Assembly (NCBI GenBank): GCA_016721725.1
Contig: JADKHN010000006.1
Coordinates: 806,001 to 870,000 of the forward strand
DNA: 64,000 nucleotides
Direction of reading: 5' to 3'
DNA from: Chitinophagaceae bacterium
GTDB taxonomy: Bacteria > Bacteroidota > Bacteroidia > Chitinophagales > Chitinophagaceae
Shown piece after piece: positions 24,159 to 31,733 of the stretch. The notes under the pieces were generated by a model that saw only the letters and a list, made by a program, of their open reading frames with translations, had not been told where the DNA came from and searched no databases. The position numbers were made by a program, and so were the translations under genes. The stretch's first letter is position 1, and each line of letters begins with the position of its first letter.

Positions 24159-24817
24159 AAGAAGAAGAAAAATACAACCTCATTCTGGCTGATGACCATA
24201 TCCTGTTGCGGGATGCCCTGGCCACCCTCATCTCTGGTTTTGATCACTTCAATGTTCTGGCAACCGCCTCCAATGGCCGTGAACTGGTGGATTGTTTCGC
24301 CAAAGGTTGCCGGCCCCAGCTGGCCATCCTGGACCTGAATATGCCTGAAATGGACGGATATGAGACCAGCCGCTGGCTGCAGGCCAATCACCCGGAGGTC
24401 AGGATCATCATTCTCACCATGTATGATTCGGAGATCGCGCTGATCCGTTTACTGCAGGTCGGGGTTAGGGGGTTCTTAAAGAAAGACGTGCATCCCGGGG
24501 AACTGAAAAACGCTTTACTGTCTGTCGCTGAGAACGGTTACTACTATTCCCACAACGCGACCGGCAAACTGGCTTCTTTTTTCCAGAAGAACCATATCAG
24601 CCAGACCTCGATCGAAAAGGCCCTGCTGAACGACAAGGAAGTGGAGTTCCTGAAACTGGCCAGTACGGATCTAACCTACAAGGAAATAGCCCAAAGGCTG
24701 AAACTTACCCCGAGGGCCATTGATGGTTACCGGGACAGCCTGTTTGAGAAGCTGGAGGTGAAAAGCCGGGTGGGACTGGCCATATTCGCCGTCAGGACAG
24801 GGATCGTGACTTTTTAA
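24155..24817 (+). CDS. NarL/FixJ-family response regulator, cassette 1
   Basis: The 220-residue protein has a receiver domain (acidic pair LADDH, phosphoacceptor Asp at about 60 in AILDLNMPEMDG, TMYD switch region and Lys in FLKKD). A C-terminal LuxR-type helix-turn-helix follows, LTYKEIAQRLKLTPRAIDGYRDSLFEKL. It is coupled to the kinase by a 4-base overlap and should be its cognate output. Usual NarL members have RTVE/RTVK in the recognition region. Here the sequence is RAIDGYRDSL, so DNA specificity probably differs from the other two regulators in the window. Confidence 0.9.
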   Translation: MKEEEKYNLILADDHILLRDALATLISGFDHFNVLATASNGRELVDCFAKGCRPQLAILDLNMPEMDGYETSRWLQANHPEVRIIILTMYDSEIALIRLLQVGVRGFLKKDVHPGELKNALLSVAENGYYYSHNATGKLASFFQKNHISQTSIEKALLNDKEVEFLKLASTDLTYKEIAQRLKLTPRAIDGYRDSLFEKLEVKSRVGLAIFAVRTGIVTF

Positions 24818-24834
24818 ATGAACTAGGACGGGAC

Positions 24835-25500
24835 CTATTCGATCAGTTTATTGCGCATGCCGTACATGATGAGTCCGCCAATGGTCTTGGCATCCACCTT
24901 GGTCTTCATGTTCTGCCGGATCGTCTCGATGGTTCGGGGGCTCAGGAAGATGATCTTCGAGATCTCCTCGGTGGTCTTGTCCTCGGCCAGTAACTGCAGG
25001 ATCTTCAATTCCTTTTCATTGAACTGCACGGGGGTATTGGTGCCATAGTGCTGCCGAACGTTCTTTTTCTGCATCAGTTTGCCCATCACCGCCTTATTCA
25101 CCAGTTCATTGAAATAGAAATCATCGTTCATGCAGGTCAGGATGGCCTCATAGATCTCTTCGGGATCGGTGGTCTTGGTCAGGTAGGCATTGGCCCCCAT
25201 TTCCATCATCTTACTGATCATCTGCTGGTCGTCGTACATGGTCAGGACGATGATCTTGATGTCTTCGTATTCCTTGCGGATCAGCTGGATCCCGTTGATC
25301 CCGTCGATCTCCGGCATACGGATATCCATGAGCAGGACGTCGGGCTTTTTGATGGCGATCTTGTGCATCATATCCTTTCCATCCTCGGCCTCCCAAAGCA
25401 TTTTCAGGTTATTCTTGCCCGCCAGGGCCATTTTGATCCCATCCCGGAAGATCTTATGGTCGTCAGCAATGGCAATTTTGATCTGGTTCTCAGTAACCAT
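24835..25500 (-). CDS. NarL/FixJ-family response regulator without adjacent kinase
   Basis: The 221-residue regulator has receiver residues IADDH and Asp at about 59 in LLMDIRMPEIDG, with Lys in YLTKTTD. The HTH reads KTTEEISKIIFLSPRTIETIRQNMK. It is convergent with regulator 1 (17-base gap) and lies between the two sensor cassettes, but has no kinase of its own. It is more similar in wording to the regulator at 28088 (shared IADDHKIFR.G start and GMRNKLIE/AMKNSLIE end) than to regulator 1. It may receive phosphate from either cassette kinase; this is inference. Confidence 0.9.
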   Translation of the reverse strand: MVTENQIKIAIADDHKIFRDGIKMALAGKNNLKMLWEAEDGKDMMHKIAIKKPDVLLMDIRMPEIDGINGIQLIRKEYEDIKIIVLTMYDDQQMISKMMEMGANAYLTKTTDPEEIYEAILTCMNDDFYFNELVNKAVMGKLMQKKNVRQHYGTNTPVQFNEKELKILQLLAEDKTTEEISKIIFLSPRTIETIRQNMKTKVDAKTIGGLIMYGMRNKLIE

Positions 25501-25592
25501 GGTAATATGTTAGGGGTTAATTGAATTCCATTTCAAGTTACAACTTAAATAAATCATGTGGCACATTAGCCTTTTCCGGTCTTCCGGTTTTT

Positions 25593-25611
25593 TTTCAACA
25601 GCCTGTTGAAA
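25593..25611. promoter_or_regulatory. perfect 9-bp palindrome TTTCAACAG-C-CTGTTGAAA
   Basis: A perfect inverted repeat 93 bases upstream of the solo regulator start. The half-site CTGTTGAAA recurs at 26174-26182, before the second cassette, so it could be an operator shared by this island. Confidence 0.35.
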
Positions 25612-25738
25612 GACAGCCATTTCGGGTGATTACTACGTAGAACTACGTGTTTAAAATCGCGTTGATCTACGAACCCTGTTTGCATTTCTACCCGAAGAAA
25701 AGTAAAACTTACAGGCTCAAAAAAGGGCAGATATGCTC

Positions 25739-25769
25739 TTGTGCAGCCCCTGGTTCCACCCTACTTTTG
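25739..25769 (+). promoter_or_regulatory. promoter TTG-N20-TACTTTTG of the intergenic RNA
   Basis: A -33 TTG (25739-25741) and a consensus -7 TACTTTTG (25762-25769) are spaced by 20 bases. The predicted start falls at about 25774, exactly where the long inverted repeat begins. Confidence 0.55.
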
Positions 25770-25773
25770 TACC

Positions 25774-26010
25774 AGTTGATTGACATTGGTTCACACGTTA
25801 TTTGTCCCATATCCAAATATCCAATAGAACCGATCCTATTTCCAATTATCCTGAAGAACCTGTTTGTGCTTGTGTTGCCGGTGTCAATCAACTTTCATTT
25901 TGACTTAAAGTCCCGTTTTAAATCCAATATCCAACCCTACTCAGGGCCTCTGAACTTCGCCTAAAATTCTTACCGGCCTCTCCTCAATTCCAGAGGAGAG
26001 GCCGGTTTTT
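25774..26010 (+). ncRNA. candidate structured non-coding RNA
   Basis: The first 16 bases (25774-25789) pair with 25878-25893, 12 perfect pairs then two U-G and two G-C pairs, closing an 88-base interior. Inside, AATAG and CTATT form a smaller hairpin, and CACA/UGUG can extend the closing stem past an internal loop. A promoter lies just upstream. A very strong terminator (25972-26012) is the first one downstream, giving RNA of about 120 nt if processed or about 237 nt if not. No convincing reading frame is present. The 5'-3' pairing and rod shape recall 6S RNA, but I see no decisive 6S signature. The remaining 25501-25738 and 26013-26373 stretches hold only the palindromes noted and A/T-rich DNA. 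Confidence 0.45.
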
Positions 26011-26012
26011 TA
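25972..26012 (+). terminator. strong Rho-independent terminator
   Basis: A 14-bp perfect stem (ACCGGCCTCTCCTC / GAGGAGAGGCCGGT) with a 7-base loop runs into Ts. No protein gene precedes it on this strand, which itself argues for a non-coding transcript. Confidence 0.9.
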
Positions 26013-26377
26013 TTCCCCGCAACTACCTTATTCCGGCTCAGGTAAATTCCCCATTCCACTTCACGTAAAAATACGGGGTAAATTTACATCAATTTCCTTA
26101 GTATTTTTACTATTATTCTTTCGTATATTTACTCGGTTTTTACACCCCCTTTTCTTGTTTTTTTTCTCACACCCTGTTGAAAACTAGTTAATTAGAAGAT
26201 TTACAATGATATATAATGATATTTATCCGGTTGCCCAAGCTTTTGTTTTGCAAGAAGTTTGTCTTCTGAGAAAAATTTGTAAACCACTAAATTATTAACC
26301 ATGCACGGAGCACAAGATTTAATCGAATTGCTTGTTAGTATTTTTTGCTAATCAAGAATGCATAAGTTTTGATATTT

Positions 26378-26408
26378 TTTGAAATACAGTAATAACTACT
26401 TATTTTTG
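26378..26408 (+). promoter_or_regulatory. promoter TTTG-N19-TATTTTTG of sensor cassette 2
   Basis: Perfect consensus: TTTG at 26378-26381, 19-base spacer, TATTTTTG at 26401-26408. Transcription should start near 26412-26415. Confidence 0.7.
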
Positions 26409-26505
26409 AAAAAAGAGTAAAGTTATTACTGAGATTTTAAGAAATATTACTTACGGTTTTGAGACATTACCTTTTATCTTTTGTCTATTAAATTTTAATA
26501 AAAAT

Positions 26506-27132
26506 TTGACAAAAGATAGAAAGGTTTTTTTTTTATATGCCTTCCTAGTAACACTTTTTATCTTAACAGGAATTATTGTTAAAGAGGTTCTTCATTCCAA
26601 AGTTGGGATTTACTCAGTTTCAAGAATTTATGATGTGATGGAATTTTCATTCCTATCATACTTTTTTTCACTTCATATTGCAAATAAACGATTAAGAACA
26701 GTATTGCCATATGCAATAATTCCATTTGCAATATTTTGCTTATATGACTTCATTACAACAAAAGTTCCATCATTTGCCTTTATTCCCCTAGTGATTGAAT
26801 GTCTATTTTTTTTAGTCATCATTATTTATATTTTTTACGAAAAGATGCAATACTCAATAGATGAGCCAATTTTTGTTACATCTATATTTTGGATTGCAGT
26901 CGGATTTATAGTTTATTGTTCTGGTAATTTCTTTCTTTTTTTATATTCCAAAAATAGCTACATAGATAGTTCATTTAAGCTTCAATATAGCATTATATAT
27001 AGTACTGTAACAATTTTGAAAAACATTATGCTGTGCATTGGAGTTTCTAGGAAAAAAGAGAAAATAAAAGAAAATGCAATGTTTCCATTAAAGTATGATT
27101 CCGATTTTCTTTTCCCATCAAAAAATAAATAA
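26506..27132 (+). CDS. AT-rich polytopic membrane protein, putative sensor of cassette 2 (start uncertain)
   Basis: About 208 residues from a TTG at 26506, with around six hydrophobic helices and no recognised domain. The reading frame stays open upstream to 26407 and encodes a plausible missing first helix (LPFIFCLLNF), but contains no ATG, GTG or TTG. The true start may therefore be a rare codon such as ATT, or the 5' end may be damaged. The segment around IFWIAVGFIVYCSGNFF resembles the 22720 protein. It ends 15 bases before the kinase gene and is strongly AT-rich. It is read as the membrane sensor partner of the following kinase (inference). Confidence 0.55.
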   Translation: MTKDRKVFFLYAFLVTLFILTGIIVKEVLHSKVGIYSVSRIYDVMEFSFLSYFFSLHIANKRLRTVLPYAIIPFAIFCLYDFITTKVPSFAFIPLVIECLFFLVIIIYIFYEKMQYSIDEPIFVTSIFWIAVGFIVYCSGNFFLFLYSKNSYIDSSFKLQYSIIYSTVTILKNIMLCIGVSRKKEKIKENAMFPLKYDSDFLFPSKNK

Positions 27133-27146
27133 ATCAATTCCAATAG

Positions 27147-27971
27147 ATGTATTTTTTACAAGTAGCTAATAATAATGGTATATCACCTTTTATGTTCTTA
27201 GGAACATTAGGGATGCTAACATTGGCAATTGGAATTGTCGGATTTGTAATATTTCACCAACGTAAGATCATCCGCTACAACACGGAGCTCAAACGTCTTG
27301 AAGAAGAAAAACAACAGATACTCCTGAATGCCTCTATCCGTTTCCAGGAAGAAGAGCGCAACCGCATCGCGGCCGATCTGCATGATGACGCCGGCCCCTT
27401 ACTGGCCACGGCCAGGCTTTACCTCAACGAGAACCTGGTCAACCAGGAGAAGGCCCAGCAATTACAAAGCATCTACAGCGCCAAACAGATCATCGACGAT
27501 GCCATCTTGCTCATCCGGAACATCAGCCACAGCCTGATGCCGCCCACCTTGAAGAACTTCGGACTGGAAAGCGCCACCAACGACCTGTTCCAGAAGATCA
27601 GCGGCTCGGGCAGCCTGAATGCCAGTTCCCGCTTTCACGATTACCGCACCCGGCTCAAAGTGGAACAGGAACTCCTGGTCTTCCGGGTCATCCAGGAACT
27701 GGTGAACAATATCATCAAGCACAGTAATGCCGGCTTCATCCACCTCACCCAGAACAACAGCGGTAACAACATGTATTTCAGACTGCACCACGACGGCAGC
27801 GGCATCATCCAGTCGGACTTTGAAAAACTCAACCACAGCGCCCTCGGCCTGGGCCTGAAAAACATCGCCAGCCGCATTCGCGTACTCCGCGGCCGGATCT
27901 TCTTCGAGATCGATCCCAGTCACACCTACTACAAAGTGACCATTGAGGTACCCCGTGAGCCCATGATCTGA
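27147..27971 (+). CDS. HisKA_3-type sensor histidine kinase, cassette 2
   Basis: The 274-residue kinase has a single membrane helix (about 14-36), a coiled linker and the phosphoacceptor motif EEERNRIAADLHDDAGPLL with His at about 79. The N-box reads VIQELVNNIIKHSNA and the G2 box LGLGLKNIASR. The G1 box is HHDGSG: the Asp that normally contacts the adenine ring appears as His at about 215, which may alter nucleotide binding. The first 110 bases are AT-rich; from about 27260 composition changes abruptly to the GC-richer host style. The gene follows the AT-rich membrane gene by 15 bases and precedes a NarL-type regulator by 116 bases. Confidence 0.85.
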   Translation: MYFLQVANNNGISPFMFLGTLGMLTLAIGIVGFVIFHQRKIIRYNTELKRLEEEKQQILLNASIRFQEEERNRIAADLHDDAGPLLATARLYLNENLVNQEKAQQLQSIYSAKQIIDDAILLIRNISHSLMPPTLKNFGLESATNDLFQKISGSGSLNASSRFHDYRTRLKVEQELLVFRVIQELVNNIIKHSNAGFIHLTQNNSGNNMYFRLHHDGSGIIQSDFEKLNHSALGLGLKNIASRIRVLRGRIFFEIDPSHTYYKVTIEVPREPMI

Positions 27972-28087
27972 TCCCATCCCGGATTTTACATTCCTCCCCT
28001 GCACATCCTCCCTTACAGAAATAAGTTATCCTTTATAGGGGATTAGATTATTTTTTTAGTTAATTTTATAACGTATCCCCTACTACT

Positions 28088-28738
28088 ATGAGCGAGATTA
28101 AAGTGGCTATTGCCGATGATCACAAGATTTTCAGAAAAGGCGTGATCCTCTCCATGCGGCCCTATACCAACATCAAATTCGTTTTGGAAGCCGATAACGG
28201 CGAGGAACTGATCTCCCACCTGGAAGAGACCAAACCCGATGTGGTCCTCTGCGACCTCAAAATGCCGGTCAAGGACGGCATTGATACCACCAAACTGATC
28301 ACCAAGAATTTTCCCGATATACGGGTCATCATCCTCACCATGTATGAGGATGAACGGTTTGTAGGCCACCTGATGGACTGCGGCGCCGCCGGCTACCTGC
28401 TCAAAAGCACCGAACCAGCCGAGATCAAAAAGGCCGTCATGGATGTGATGCGGACCGGGTTCTACCTGAACCCCTTCGTGAATAAAGTACTGATCAAGAA
28501 GAATTACGCCAAACAGAAATTCAATCCCTCCCTCTCGTCGGAAGTGGTGCTGAGTGAAAGGGAGAAAGAAGTGCTTACCCTGGTTTGCATGGAATTCACC
28601 GCTTCGGAGATCGCTACGAAGATGGATATCAGTCCGCGTACGGTGGAAGCCATCAAGGACAGGCTGATGGAAAGGTTCGGGGTCAAGAACTCCGTCGGGT
28701 TGGTTTTCTACGCCATGAAGAATTCGTTGATTGAATAG
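28088..28738 (+). CDS. NarL/FixJ-family response regulator, cassette 2
   Basis: The 216-residue protein has receiver residues IADDH and phosphoacceptor Asp at about 56 in VLCDLKMPVKDG, with Lys in YLLKSTE. The output HTH is FTASEIATKMDISPRTVEAIKDRLMERF. The gap after the kinase is 116 bases, so it may have its own promoter. It is the probable partner of kinase 2 and is closest in wording to the solo regulator at 24835. It is convergent with the deoxynucleoside kinase gene. Confidence 0.9.
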   Translation: MSEIKVAIADDHKIFRKGVILSMRPYTNIKFVLEADNGEELISHLEETKPDVVLCDLKMPVKDGIDTTKLITKNFPDIRVIILTMYEDERFVGHLMDCGAAGYLLKSTEPAEIKKAVMDVMRTGFYLNPFVNKVLIKKNYAKQKFNPSLSSEVVLSEREKEVLTLVCMEFTASEIATKMDISPRTVEAIKDRLMERFGVKNSVGLVFYAMKNSLIE

Positions 28739-28784
28739 AAGCCCCGTCCCGAAACAGGATTGCCTGGAATAGTTCCCCTAAAGA

Positions 28785-29420
28785 TCAGAAAAGCCCGAAC
28801 AGGGTGGAGTCGATCTTGGTGATGATCTGTCCGAGATGCTCCTCATTCTCCGCGAACTTATTCTTATCCGCGTCAATGATCAGCAAAGGCCCTTCCTTAT
28901 AGTTCTCGATCCAGTTGTTATAGAATTCATTCAGTTTCTTCAGGTAATCGAGCCGGATATTCTCTTCGTATTCCCGCCCCCTTTTCTGGATCTGGGCCAC
29001 CAGCGTGGGTACAGAGGCCTTCAGGTAGATGAGCAGGTCGGGAGGCTGCACCATGGATTTCAGGGTCTCGAAGAATTTATAATAATTGTCGAAATCCCTT
29101 TTTCCCATCAGGCCCATATCATGCAGGTTGGGCGCGAAGATATTGGCGTCCTCGTAGATCGTGCGGTCCTGGATGACGGTCTCTGTTCCCCGGTGAATTT
29201 CGAGCAACTGGTTCAGGCGGCTGTTCAAAAAATAGATCTGCAAATTGAAACTCCAACGCGGCATGTCCTCATAAAAATCGTTCAGGTAGGGGTTGTGGTC
29301 TACATCTTCGAACTGGGGGATCCATTTGTAATGCTTGCTCAGCATTTCCGTGAGGGTGGTCTTGCCGGCGCCGATATTCCCGGCCACAGCGATATGCTTG
29401 GGTTTCTTAGATTTTGCCAT
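28785..29420 (-). CDS. deoxynucleoside kinase
   Basis: The 211-residue protein has the P-loop VAGNIGAGKTTL (about 12-23) and the family blocks QFEDVDHNPYL and RWSFNLQIYFLNSRL. The DRTIYEDANIFA motif (the ERS/DRTIYED lid-region substrate signature) and KRGREYEENI, the Arg-rich lid, follow. This places it with deoxyadenosine/deoxyguanosine kinases, which phosphorylate deoxynucleosides in salvage. Whether dA, dG or dC is preferred cannot be read here. It is transcribed alone. Confidence 0.9.
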   Translation of the reverse strand: MAKSKKPKHIAVAGNIGAGKTTLTEMLSKHYKWIPQFEDVDHNPYLNDFYEDMPRWSFNLQIYFLNSRLNQLLEIHRGTETVIQDRTIYEDANIFAPNLHDMGLMGKRDFDNYYKFFETLKSMVQPPDLLIYLKASVPTLVAQIQKRGREYEENIRLDYLKKLNEFYNNWIENYKEGPLLIIDADKNKFAENEEHLGQIITKIDSTLFGLF

Positions 29421-29506
29421 GTGTACTTACGTTTATCCGACTAAAAAACGCCAGCCCATCACTGACGTTTGCACAAAATAATAAATATTCGTCTCAAAAA
29501 ATCAAA

Positions 29507-30514
29507 TCAATGATAATAGTTTAAACCCATGGCCTCACGCACCAGTAGCATTGTGGCAGCCGCGCTCCGGTTGGCTTTTTCAGCCCCCTGTTCCATCACT
29601 TGTTTCAGGTATTCTTCATTGTCCAGGATATCTTTTGCCTTTTGCCGGATGGGTGAAATGAACTGCACCATATCCTCACCCAGCTGCTTCTTCATATCGC
29701 CATAGCGGATGCTGCATTGGGCATAGTCGGTCTCGAACTTCTTCACCACATCCTCCGCACAGACAAGTCTCATCAATCCGAACAGGTTCTCGATATAATC
29801 TGGCTTGGGTGTTTCCGGATCCACTGGACCGCTGTCGGTCTTGGCCTTCATCACTTTTTTCCGGATCAGTTCATCCTCATCCGCCAGGTAAAGTGTGGCC
29901 ATCTGGTTCTCACTTTTGCTCATCTTGCCCGTTCCGTCCAGGCTCGGCACTTTGACCAGTTCCTGGTTGTAATTAAATGCCTGTGGCTCCGGAAAGACCT
30001 CTCCATACCGGTGATTGAACCGGTTGACGAAATTCCGGGCCATTTCCAGGTGTTGTTCCTGGTCCTTGCCCACGGGTACATATTTGGCTCGGTGAAGGAT
30101 GATATCCGCAGTTTGCAGCACCGGATAGGTCAGCAATCCCGCATTCACGTTTTCGGGATTAAGCCTGACCTTGTCCTTGAACGTCGTGGTCTTTTCCAAT
30201 TCCCCCTTATAGGCCAGCATATTCAGGTACAGGTACAATTCCGCGGTTTCATGCACATGGCTTTGGCAGTATAAAGCGACTTTGCCCGGATCCAGTCCGC
30301 AGGCGATATTTTCGGCCAGCACCCGGTGTACGTTGGCTTTCAGCTCACGGGTATCCGGATGTGTAGTGAGGGAATGCAGGTCGGCCACCATGAAAAAACA
30401 GTCGAAATCCTCCTGCATCCTCAGGTAATTGCGGATGGCCCCGAAATAATTGCCGAGGTGTAGAAATCCGGTTGGCCGGATCCCGCTCATGACGATTTCA
30501 CGATTACTGTTCAT
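29507..30514 (-). CDS. trpS: tryptophanyl-tRNA synthetase
   Basis: The 335-residue class I synthetase has MSGIRPTGFLHLGNYFGAI (HIGH-type motif HLGN) and GKMSKSENQ (KMSKS), both intact. It loads tryptophan on its tRNA. The frame is open for 13 more codons upstream, but the ATG at 30514 is preferred because a -7-like TATCTTCG (30523-30530, minus strand) lies eight bases before it. It is divergent from gatC. Confidence 0.95.
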   Translation of the reverse strand: MNSNREIVMSGIRPTGFLHLGNYFGAIRNYLRMQEDFDCFFMVADLHSLTTHPDTRELKANVHRVLAENIACGLDPGKVALYCQSHVHETAELYLYLNMLAYKGELEKTTTFKDKVRLNPENVNAGLLTYPVLQTADIILHRAKYVPVGKDQEQHLEMARNFVNRFNHRYGEVFPEPQAFNYNQELVKVPSLDGTGKMSKSENQMATLYLADEDELIRKKVMKAKTDSGPVDPETPKPDYIENLFGLMRLVCAEDVVKKFETDYAQCSIRYGDMKKQLGEDMVQFISPIRQKAKDILDNEEYLKQVMEQGAEKANRSAAATMLLVREAMGLNYYH

Positions 30515-30522
30515 AAGGACGG

Positions 30523-30530
30523 CGAAGATA
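30523..30530 (-). promoter_or_regulatory. -7-like element of trpS
   Basis: TATCTTCG (one change from TAnnTTTG) on the minus strand, eight bases before the trpS ATG, implying a very short leader. Confidence 0.5.
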
Positions 30531-30618
30531 GCGAAAGTCGATTGTGAAAGCATCCCGGCAGGTCAAAAAAATGATTGCCGTCCAACAAAAACCCAAATGC
30601 GCTAAGGCCAAACTGGAT

Positions 30619-30626
30619 TATCTTTG
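30619..30626 (+). promoter_or_regulatory. TAnnTTTG -7 element of gatC (leaderless)
   Basis: TATCTTTG ends four bases before the gatC ATG. With normal Bacteroidota spacing the transcript would begin at or within a base or two of the start codon. Confidence 0.6.
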
Positions 30627-30630
30627 TTCC

Positions 30631-30927
30631 ATGGAAGTGAATGATCTCCTGGTAGAAAAACTGGCTAATCTCGCCCGGTTGAAATTTGATGATGTTGAAA
30701 GGACCGCCATCAAGAATGACCTGCAGCGTATGATCCGATTCGTGGAGAAACTCAATGAAGTGGATACGAAAGGTGTGGAACCCCTGCTTCATATGAGCGA
30801 ACAAGTGAATGATCTGAGGGAGGATACCGTACAAGGGTCGGTCACCCGGGAAGAAGCCTTAAAAAATGCCGCTGTACACGACGAACAGTTCTTTAAGGTT
30901 CCCAAGGTCATCCGAAAAGAAGCATAA
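30631..30927 (+). CDS. gatC: Asp-tRNA(Asn)/Glu-tRNA(Gln) amidotransferase subunit C
   Basis: The start is set at the ATG at 30631 (MEVNDLLVEKLANLARLKF), which matches the standard GatC opening and gives 98 residues. The upstream in-frame extension lacks family similarity and overlaps the -7 element. GatC is the small stabilising subunit that clamps GatA and GatB in the transamidation of misacylated tRNA; VEPLLHMSEQVNDLREDTV is the conserved proline-turn region (usually V.P..h). Neither gatA nor gatB is adjacent. The LolD-type gene starts 24 bases downstream, so they are likely co-transcribed. Confidence 0.9.
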   Translation: MEVNDLLVEKLANLARLKFDDVERTAIKNDLQRMIRFVEKLNEVDTKGVEPLLHMSEQVNDLREDTVQGSVTREEALKNAAVHDEQFFKVPKVIRKEA

Positions 30928-30951
30928 TCTATTAACCCCTATACCTACGCC

Positions 30952-31665
30952 ATGCAAGGCATCATCCATCTCGAAAAAATCAGTAAAAGCTACTACCTGG
31001 GCAGGCAGGAATTAGTTGTTTTGAAAGGGATCGATATGGATATTTTCAAGAACGAATACGTAGCCCTGATGGGTCCCAGCGGTTCGGGCAAATCCACCCT
31101 GATGAATATCCTGGGTTGCCTGGATTCACCAACCGGCGGGCGTTATATCCTGAATGGAAAGGATGTGAGCCGGATGCCGGATAACGACTTGGCTACGGTA
31201 AGGAACCAGGAGATCGGTTTCGTTTTTCAGCAGTTCAATTTATTGCCCAGGCTCACCGCCGCGGAAAATGTGGCCCTGCCCCTGGTCTACAACGGCGTCG
31301 GCAAAAAAGAAAGGATCGAGAGGGCCATGGAAGTGCTGGGCAAAGTGAAACTGGTGGACCGCAGTAAGCATAAGCCCAATGAACTCAGCGGGGGCCAATG
31401 CCAGCGCGTGGCCATTGCCCGTGCACTCATCAACAACCCCTCCATCATCCTGGCCGATGAACCGACGGGTAACCTGGATTCCGTTACCTCTTATGAGATC
31501 ATGGACATCCTGGGAAAGATCCATAATGACGGGAATACCGTCATCCTGGTGACCCATGAAGAAGACATCTCTCATTTCGCCCACCGGGTGATCAGGCTCA
31601 AGGACGGACAGATCGATAGCGACAACCTCAACGCCAATCCCATGACCATTTCGTCTAAGGCCTAA
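30952..31665 (+). CDS. LolD/MacB-type ABC transporter ATPase
   Basis: The 237-residue ATPase has Walker A GPSGSGKST (about 40-48) and the Q-loop VFQQFNLLPRLTAAENV typical of the LolD/MacB/FtsE clan. The signature is LSGGQCQRVA (Cys replaces the usual second Gln) and Walker B is ILADEPTGNLDS. The C-terminal tail is slightly longer than in LolD. It should power lipoprotein release, a MacB-type efflux pump or a peptide exporter. No permease is adjacent, so the partner is unknown. It follows gatC by 24 bases. Confidence 0.88.
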   Translation: MQGIIHLEKISKSYYLGRQELVVLKGIDMDIFKNEYVALMGPSGSGKSTLMNILGCLDSPTGGRYILNGKDVSRMPDNDLATVRNQEIGFVFQQFNLLPRLTAAENVALPLVYNGVGKKERIERAMEVLGKVKLVDRSKHKPNELSGGQCQRVAIARALINNPSIILADEPTGNLDSVTSYEIMDILGKIHNDGNTVILVTHEEDISHFAHRVIRLKDGQIDSDNLNANPMTISSKA

Positions 31666-31733
31666 TTTTTCCGGATTTTGAACAGTTCCCGATAATTGTT
31701 GTTGTTTTGCAGTAACAACATCAATCCCTTTAA

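Noticed and set aside
25774..25893. MITE-like element with 16-bp terminal inverted repeats
   Set aside because: No target-site duplication flanks it, and the promoter and terminator placement fits an RNA gene better, though a genome search for other copies would settle it.
25647..25964. A 105-codon reading frame in the 1-kb gap
   Set aside because: Codon use and residue order look random, and it spans the promoter and the stem of the candidate RNA.
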